DNA from: a virus | IMG/VR virus record: IMGVR_UViG_3300021335_000006 | Location: 1-64,000 of that record | Strand: one strand, 5' to 3' | DNA length: 64,000 nucleotides | Shown here: positions 58,686-64,000 of the stretch, piece after piece | Layout: the number at the start of each line of letters is the position of its first letter | Numbering within the stretch: the stretch's first letter is position 1 | Translations under genes and position numbers: made by a program | Notes under the pieces: model-generated | The model's input: the letters and a program-made list of their open reading frames with translations, nothing else | Told to the model about the DNA's origin: nothing | Database searches by the model: none

Positions 58686-59476
58686 TGTTTGGTAATAGAT
58701 TTTACAACGAAACAACTCGAAGATACGTTGCTGTATTTGGTACTCTTTTCAATGATATGCAAATCACACGTAAAAATACGTCCAATGATACTGTACAGTC
58801 GATGCTGATTCCTATCAATTATGCACCTATTCAAAAGATTTTGTCGAGACTTGATCAAGATCCTACGTTTGATGCGCCTGCTATGACGCTTCCTCGTATG
58901 TCTTTTGAAATTACTGGAATGACATATAATCCAGAAAGAAAGTTGACAAGTCTTACTCGACAAACAAAAGTAGATGTCGATCCTAATTTTTTAAACAAAC
59001 TTTATGCTCCAGCACCATACGATATTGAGTTTCAGCTAAATATCATGGCTAAGTATAATGAAGACGGAACGAAGATTCTGGAGCAGATTCTTCCTTTCTT
59101 TAAACCCGATGTTACAGTGTCCGTGAGGCTAATTGATAACTTTGACTTTTATCTTGATATACCTGTTATTTTAAACAGTGTGAGTTTTGAAGATGCATAT
59201 GAAGCGGACTTCTTAACACGAAGAACTTTAATATGGACTCTTAATTTCACACTCAAAGGCTACTATTTTGGCCCCGTACAGAATAAGAAGATTATCAAAT
59301 TTGTTGAGTCAAATCTCTACGATGATCTTCAAGATACAGTACGAGATTCAGCGCTTACAACACAGCCCGGTTTGACAGCAGGCGGCGTTGGAACTACGGA
59401 CATCGCTGAAACTATTCCTTTCTCAGACATTAGTGTCGATGACGATTGGAAGTTTATTGTGCAGAGTGTGGAATGA
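58685..59476 (+). CDS. gp15: Tail sheath stabiliser/completion protein gp15
   Basis: A 263-residue member of the T4 gp15 family (272 residues in T4), which caps the head-proximal end of the tail and joins it to the neck. The start is MFGNRFYNETTRRYVAVFG; later features are IPINYAPIQKILSRLDQD, LPRMSFEITGMTY and a block with TLIWTLNFTLKGYYFGPVQ. Its ATG overlaps the gp14 stop. The next gene starts seven bases beyond its stop. The length and gene order make the assignment secure. Confidence 0.96.
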   Translation: MFGNRFYNETTRRYVAVFGTLFNDMQITRKNTSNDTVQSMLIPINYAPIQKILSRLDQDPTFDAPAMTLPRMSFEITGMTYNPERKLTSLTRQTKVDVDPNFLNKLYAPAPYDIEFQLNIMAKYNEDGTKILEQILPFFKPDVTVSVRLIDNFDFYLDIPVILNSVSFEDAYEADFLTRRTLIWTLNFTLKGYYFGPVQNKKIIKFVESNLYDDLQDTVRDSALTTQPGLTAGGVGTTDIAETIPFSDISVDDDWKFIVQSVE

Positions 59477-59482
59477 TGATTT

Positions 59483-59887
59483 ATGACTACAGACAAAATA
59501 AGTGAATCTCTAGGACTTGATCCAATCGAAGGTGAACTCATCGAATCTCCAACGAAGGATATCGTTAAGGCTCCTTCTGAAGCGGAGAAAGACTTCGAGT
59601 ATGCGAGAGATAACTTTTACAATATCATAGAAACTGGGACAGAAGCGCTTCAGCAAATGCTAGACGTAGCAAAAGCGTCTGAGCATCCTAGAGCATATGA
59701 AGTTGTCTCTACGCTAATGAAAACCCTTGTTGATGCAAACAAAGATCTTGTGTCGATGGGAGATAAGACTCGTAAAGAAGAAGCAAAACAAGAGAAGGCT
59801 GTGACAAACAACAATCTGTTTGTCGGAAGCACTGCTGATCTTCAAAAACTGATAAAGAACATGAAAGACGAAGATGCTGAAGACTGA
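59483..59887 (+). CDS. gp16: Small terminase subunit gp16
   Basis: A 134-residue protein in the gp16 position between gp15 and gp17. In T4 gp16 (164 residues) binds concatemeric DNA and stimulates the gp17 packaging ATPase. The centre (FEYARDNFYNIIETGTEALQ, then MLDVAKASEHPRAYEVVSTL) matches the helical oligomerisation region of marine T4-like small terminases. It is followed by a lysine- and glutamate-rich stretch and a FVGSTADLQKLIKNM tail. The 3' end overlaps the gp17 start by 14 bases. DNA-binding specificity cannot be read here. Confidence 0.93.
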   Translation: MTTDKISESLGLDPIEGELIESPTKDIVKAPSEAEKDFEYARDNFYNIIETGTEALQQMLDVAKASEHPRAYEVVSTLMKTLVDANKDLVSMGDKTRKEEAKQEKAVTNNNLFVGSTADLQKLIKNMKDEDAED

Positions 59888-61481
59888 TAAGGGTTACTTA
59901 GGTAATACAAATCTAAAGGGAAAGAATGCTAGTATAGAATTCTCCCAAGATATGATTTCAGAGTATGTTAAATGCTCCAGAGATCCTATCTATTTCGTCG
60001 AAAAATATATCCAGATTGTTCATGTAGATCATGGATTGATTCCAATTGTATTATATGACTATCAGAAAGAGATTATAACGTCTATCACTGAAAATCGCCG
60101 TGTGGCGGTTAACACGAGCCGTCAGGCGGGTAAAACGACTACTGCAGTCGCTATTATTCTTTGGTACATTCTTTTCAATGACTATAAAACTGTCGCACTT
60201 CTTGCAAACAAAGGAGATGCGGCTAGAGAGATCTTGGCTCGAATTAAGATTGCATATGAAGCACTTCCAAAGTGGCTTCAACAAGGTGTTATTGAATGGA
60301 ACAAAGGATCTGTAGAGTTTGAGAATGGATGCAAGATTCTTGCTGGATCAACATCATCGAGCGCAATTCGAGGTAAGTCAGTTTCTTTTTTGTACATTGA
60401 TGAGACAGCGTTTGTCGAAGGATGGGATGAATTCTTTAGTTCAGTTTATCCTACTATTTCGTCTGGTAACACGACAAAAATACTTCTTACTTCTACTCCC
60501 AATGGCCTGAATCATTTCTATAAAACTTGCAATGGTGCAATTGAAAACATTAACGGATATATATACGTAGAAGTCCCTTGGTATAATGTACCCGGTCGAG
60601 ATGAAGAGTGGAAGACAGAAACTCTTCAAGGAATGGATTTTGACAAAGAAAAGTTTGCGCAAGAATATGAGTGTCAATTCTTAGGGAGTTCTGGTACTCT
60701 GATTGAAGGATCAAAGCTCAAACAGCTTGTATATAAGAGTCCAATTATGGAGGGAAATGGACTTTCAATATACAAAGAAGCTATAGAAGATCATGTTTAT
60801 GTTTGCATCGCAGATGTTTCCAGAGGAAAAGGACTCGACTATTCCGCTTTCCAAGTAATTGATGTGACTTCTATGCCTTATGAGCAAGTTTGTACGTTTA
60901 GAGATAACACAGTCACTCCCATTAACTACGCTGAAATATTATATCGAGCATCAAGGCGATATCGAGATGCATATGTTTTAGTGGAAGTAAATGATATTGG
61001 TGGACAAGTAGCAGATCTATTACACTATGAGTTTGAAGTAGAATCCTTAATGTATACGGAAACTGCTGGAAGGGCAGGAAAGCGGATAAGCAGTGGATTT
61101 GGCGGGGCCGTTGAGCGGGGTATTCGTACTACAAAATCGGTGAAAACAATTGGATGTAATATGCTGAAACTTCTCATTGAGCAGGATCAGTTAGTAATAA
61201 ATGATTTTGAATCTATTAGGGAGCTTTCAACTTTTTCTAGACGCCGCTCTTCTTATGAGGCTGAAGCGGGATGTCATGACGACCTTGTAATGTGTTTGGT
61301 TTTGTTCGGTTGGTTGACTGATCAAATGTTCTTTAAAGAGATCACAAATATAAATACAATGAACATGCTCAAAGAAAGAAACGAAGAAGAGTTGATGGAA
61401 TCGTTATTGCCCATCGGCTTCAATTCCTACGATGACGACCATGACGACGATCAATCATTTAAGACATGGTTTAAGTACTAA
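59874..61481 (+). CDS. gp17: Large terminase subunit gp17
   Basis: A 535-residue packaging motor, with an N-terminal ATPase and a C-terminal RNase H-like nuclease. The Walker A-like motif is SRQAGKTT (residues 82-89, Lys87), close to SRQLGKTT of T4. Walker B is FLYIDE (Asp176, catalytic Glu177), followed by a LLTSTPNG motif. Nuclease acidic residues are in ADVSRGKGLDYSA (Asp314), VEVNDIGG (Glu371 and Asp374) and CHDDLV (Asp469/470). All key motifs look intact. It starts within the end of gp16, which supports coupled translation. T4 gp17 has 610 residues; shorter forms are usual in marine relatives. The C-terminus ends with an aspartate-rich DDDHDDDQ stretch. It acts at the prohead portal. Confidence 0.98.
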   Translation: MLKTDKGYLGNTNLKGKNASIEFSQDMISEYVKCSRDPIYFVEKYIQIVHVDHGLIPIVLYDYQKEIITSITENRRVAVNTSRQAGKTTTAVAIILWYILFNDYKTVALLANKGDAAREILARIKIAYEALPKWLQQGVIEWNKGSVEFENGCKILAGSTSSSAIRGKSVSFLYIDETAFVEGWDEFFSSVYPTISSGNTTKILLTSTPNGLNHFYKTCNGAIENINGYIYVEVPWYNVPGRDEEWKTETLQGMDFDKEKFAQEYECQFLGSSGTLIEGSKLKQLVYKSPIMEGNGLSIYKEAIEDHVYVCIADVSRGKGLDYSAFQVIDVTSMPYEQVCTFRDNTVTPINYAEILYRASRRYRDAYVLVEVNDIGGQVADLLHYEFEVESLMYTETAGRAGKRISSGFGGAVERGIRTTKSVKTIGCNMLKLLIEQDQLVINDFESIRELSTFSRRRSSYEAEAGCHDDLVMCLVLFGWLTDQMFFKEITNINTMNMLKERNEEELMESLLPIGFNSYDDDHDDDQSFKTWFKY

Positions 61482-61492
61482 GTAGCGAAAAT

Positions 61493-61500
61493 TATAAATA
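61493..61500 (+). promoter_or_regulatory. T4-type late promoter box before gp18
   Basis: Perfect TATAAATA, 50 bases upstream of the gp18 ATG, in a 61-base gap. gp18 is made in large amounts, so its own promoter is expected. Confidence 0.8.
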
Positions 61501-61527
61501 TATGATAAGGTAATTCGCAATTTCAAC

Positions 61528-61533
61528 AAGGAG
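61528..61533 (+). promoter_or_regulatory. Strong ribosome binding site for gp18
   Basis: AAGGAG nine bases before the ATG at 61,543. It is one of the most complete Shine-Dalgarno sequences in the window and decides the gp18 start. Confidence 0.75.
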
Positions 61534-61542
61534 AAATGAGAC

Positions 61543-64000
61543 ATGGCATTTCAAGTAAGTCCCGGTGTCAATGTTAGCGAAATCGACTTAACGTCCGTTG
61601 TCCCAGCGGTAGCGGTCTCTGTCGGTGCTATCGCTGGCGTTTTTCGATGGGGCCCTGTGAACGAAAGGGTTCTGATTTCAAATGAGAAGCAACTGGTTAG
61701 CACTTTTGGTGAACCCACTTCTTATTTCAAAGATTCACAATATACGAGTCAGTGGCGTAACTACGAAACGTTTTTCACTGCATCAAACTTCCTCAACTAC
61801 TCAAATGCTTTGTACGTAGTTCGTACAACTGGCGGTGATCGTGTTCAGGTTGCTACGATGGATTTTGCTGTTGCAGATTCATCTATTTCTGCAACAGGTG
61901 CCGATTTCGATACTAAGCTACAAGTAGGAGATGAGATTGAAGTATCTGGCTCTACTAGCAACGATGGTTACTACAGAGTAACTTCAATTCCTAGCTCAAC
62001 TAAAATCATCGTAGAAGGCGTAACTTCTAATTACGCAATTGCTCAAGATCTCGCAGACGCAGGTACATTTGCTGAAGGTCCTGTAGTTGACAGTGCCGCT
62101 CGTGCCGCATTTTCAACTAATTTCCAAGCAAAGTATCAAGGTCGTCTTGGTAATAGTCTTGCTGTTTCTTACTGCTCAACTCAAGCAAATGGCACAAGTG
62201 CATTTGAAGCTGTTGATGCAGGCTACACAATTGCTATCACTCCGTTTGATTCTGTAAATCCTTCAGTCGTTTCTGGTTTTACAACTGAGACGGAAGCCCA
62301 AAACTTTGCTGATGTAGGCGATAATGTAATTCTGGAAGACGGAACAAATCTTAAGATCGAAAGTATTGCCGCTGTTCAAGTAGAAGATAACATTGGTGCT
62401 ACTGCTCTGAACATCGTGAATAGCGATGCGAACGTGGTAGATTCTGTCACTGGCACTGGTTTTATTTTTACTACAGGTCCAGAAACAATTGCGTCTCCAA
62501 CTCAAGACTTTACAGTTTTCCAGCCCGGCGAAACAATTGTTATTAGTGGTGCAACAGAAGCTGGTAACAACGGTACATTTACAGTCGTAAGTGCTGTAGA
62601 TGATACTGGCGGATCAGGTAATTACATCTTGACTGTTTCTGGTGGAACGCTAACTGCTGATGCTGGTGACGCAAACGCAATCACAATTACTGGTGAGCCT
62701 AACGGATCTGTATACACGGCTACTGATACTTTCTTCATCAAGAATCACGGTCTGACAACAGGTGATGCTGTTCAGTATAACGTAGGTGGCGGTAATAACG
62801 ATGCTATCGACGGTCTTGAAGACGGAACTGTGTACTACGCAATTGTAGTTGATACAAATAACTTCAAGCTGGCTACAACATACGAAAATGCTGAAGCAGG
62901 AACTGCAATCAATATCACTTCATTCGGTGGAGTCGATGGCGGCGTTACTCAAACGTTTGGTATCTCTGATAGCTGGTCAGCGAACGTCACGTTCGAAAAT
63001 GTGTATACTGGAGCAACTACTTACGATTCTGGATTCAGCGTACAGTGGGCGGACGCAGGTCTTTTCCTCACTAAGCCAACTGCAAGCCACGTACACGTTG
63101 TTGTAAGAGATCTTGACGGATCAATTACTGGTGTAGTTAATCAGATCTTGGAAGTTTACGAAGACGTAAGCACTGTTCCAGGCGCTACAAAGTCAGATGG
63201 TTCAGTTAACTATCTTGCTGACGTACTTACTGATAAGTCAAACTACATTGCTTGCTCTAGCCCTTCAGCGCTTGTTGCAACTGCTACTTCTGAGCAACAA
63301 TCACTAACTCTCGGTTACGACGGTGATGATGAAGCTAATATCAGCATCGGTAAAGTTGCTGAAGGTTATGATCTGTACAAAGATGCTTCTACAGTTGACA
63401 TTGCACTTGTTATGCAAGGTAAAGCAAGAGGTACAACTCTGGGTAATTACATCACAAACAATATTGCAGAGTCTAGAAAAGACTGTGTTGCGTTTGTATC
63501 ACCCGAAGAGTCTGACACAACAGTCAGTGCTGTAATTGACTTTGCAGGCACATTGACAGGAAGCACATACATGATCGTCGATACTGGATACAAGTATCAA
63601 TACGATAAGTTCAACGATGTATATCGTTGGGTGCCTCTCAACGGCGATATCGCTGGTCTTTGTGCGAGAACAGACGAAGTTCGTGATCCTTGGTTCTCTC
63701 CTGCTGGATTGAATAGAGGTGTTATCAAGAATGTTGTGAAGCTGAGAATCAATCCTACTAAAGCAGAAAGAGACTTATTGTACGTAAATAATGTCAACCC
63801 TGTTGTCTCAGAGCCTGGCGCTGGAACAATTCTGTTTGGTGACAAGACGTTCGCTACGACTGCAAGCGCATTCGATAGAATCAATGTCCGAAGATTGTTC
63901 ATTGTTCTTGAGAAGGCTATCTCGATTGCTTCTAAGTCATTGTTGTTCGAATTCAACGATGAGTTCACGAGAGCGCAGTTTAAGAATCTCGTGGAGCCCT
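61543..64000 (+). CDS. gp18: Tail sheath protein gp18, 3' partial, with inserted domains
   Basis: The contractile sheath protein. The ATG follows AAGGAG and a late promoter, and the product begins MAFQVSPGVNVSEIDLTSVV, the classic sheath N-terminus. About 819 codons are visible and the frame is still open, so the protein exceeds T4 gp18 (659 residues). The excess lies in the middle. A small beta module sits at residues about 119-165 (VGDEIEVSGSTSNDGYYRV) and another at about 316-382 (FQPGETIVISGATEAGNNG). A HGLTTGDAVQYNVGG...NNFKLATTYENA module is at about 393-466. All three types also occur in other virion proteins here. The sheath core then resumes (VHVVVRDLDGSITG, SPAGLNRG, FDRINVRRLFIVLEKAI). 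The inserted domains probably decorate the outer sheath surface. Only the end is missing. Confidence 0.97.
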   Translation, partial: MAFQVSPGVNVSEIDLTSVVPAVAVSVGAIAGVFRWGPVNERVLISNEKQLVSTFGEPTSYFKDSQYTSQWRNYETFFTASNFLNYSNALYVVRTTGGDRVQVATMDFAVADSSISATGADFDTKLQVGDEIEVSGSTSNDGYYRVTSIPSSTKIIVEGVTSNYAIAQDLADAGTFAEGPVVDSAARAAFSTNFQAKYQGRLGNSLAVSYCSTQANGTSAFEAVDAGYTIAITPFDSVNPSVVSGFTTETEAQNFADVGDNVILEDGTNLKIESIAAVQVEDNIGATALNIVNSDANVVDSVTGTGFIFTTGPETIASPTQDFTVFQPGETIVISGATEAGNNGTFTVVSAVDDTGGSGNYILTVSGGTLTADAGDANAITITGEPNGSVYTATDTFFIKNHGLTTGDAVQYNVGGGNNDAIDGLEDGTVYYAIVVDTNNFKLATTYENAEAGTAINITSFGGVDGGVTQTFGISDSWSANVTFENVYTGATTYDSGFSVQWADAGLFLTKPTASHVHVVVRDLDGSITGVVNQILEVYEDVSTVPGATKSDGSVNYLADVLTDKSNYIACSSPSALVATATSEQQSLTLGYDGDDEANISIGKVAEGYDLYKDASTVDIALVMQGKARGTTLGNYITNNIAESRKDCVAFVSPEESDTTVSAVIDFAGTLTGSTYMIVDTGYKYQYDKFNDVYRWVPLNGDIAGLCARTDEVRDPWFSPAGLNRGVIKNVVKLRINPTKAERDLLYVNNVNPVVSEPGAGTILFGDKTFATTASAFDRINVRRLFIVLEKAISIASKSLLFEFNDEFTRAQFKNLVEP

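Noticed and set aside
1-64000. tRNA genes, CRISPR arrays, insertion sequences, att sites or a replication origin
   Set aside because: Reading through gaps and repeats gave no cloverleaf, no spaced direct repeats, no transposase and no integrase; the repeats found are all within fibre reading frames.

Overview
The window is a piece of the late (virion) region of a large T4-like myovirus of the kind common in the sea (cyanophage- or pelagiphage-like). Three things support this. The order neck gp13, gp14, tail completion gp15, terminase gp16 and gp17, tail sheath gp18 is recognisable at 57.3-64 kb. The other end carries baseplate wedge gp8 and a DUF4815-type giant structural protein. Intergenic TATAAATA boxes match the T4 late-promoter octamer. 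There are no host-type genes, tRNAs, rRNAs, CRISPR arrays or integrase. The host cannot be read from the sequence. The order and style of the fibre genes resemble marine T4-like phages, but that assignment is inference.

Layout. (1) 1-10.3 kb: the C-terminal part of a large baseplate protein in the T4 gp7 position, then gp8, then an 1802-residue DUF4815 protein. (2) 10.3-26.9 kb: a small coiled-coil protein, an S74-chaperone fibre, a beta-helix fibre, two paralogous giant structural proteins, a leucine-rich-repeat (LRR) tail protein and a further appendage protein. (3) 26.9-29.4 kb: one 834-residue structural gene on the opposite strand, converging without a gap on its left neighbour and diverging on the right from a palindromic late promoter. 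(4) 29.5-57.2 kb: small Ig-like or capping proteins, then a run of fibre genes. These include a beta-helix fibre, a fibre with a 16-residue tandem repeat, a fibre with a SLEGPE-type C-terminus, three consecutive S74 fibres sharing one N-terminal anchor, a glycine-rich adhesin and a tail-fibre assembly chaperone. (5) 57.3-64 kb: neck, tail completion, terminase and sheath genes; gp18 runs off the window.

The window is almost wholly coding. The longest gaps are about 45-75 bases (29,449-29,519; 55,448-55,521; 61,482-61,542; 57,224-57,276; 31,006-31,050; 11,734-11,776), and most of them hold a promoter. Many genes overlap as TAATG or ATGA, or are a few bases apart, so they are probably translated from long late transcripts.

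The most distinctive property is modular reuse. At least four small beta-rich domains recur in otherwise unrelated virion proteins: the gp7-like protein, gp8, the inverted gene, several fibres and even the tail sheath. Anchor motifs, stalk motifs and C-terminal chaperones are likewise shared among the fibres. I see a large, recombining receptor-recognition set rather than a new enzymatic system. The best leads for novelty are the inverted gene with its palindromic promoter, the domain-laden sheath, the cysteine-RD repeat module, the LRR appendage and the YadA-head-like fibre.
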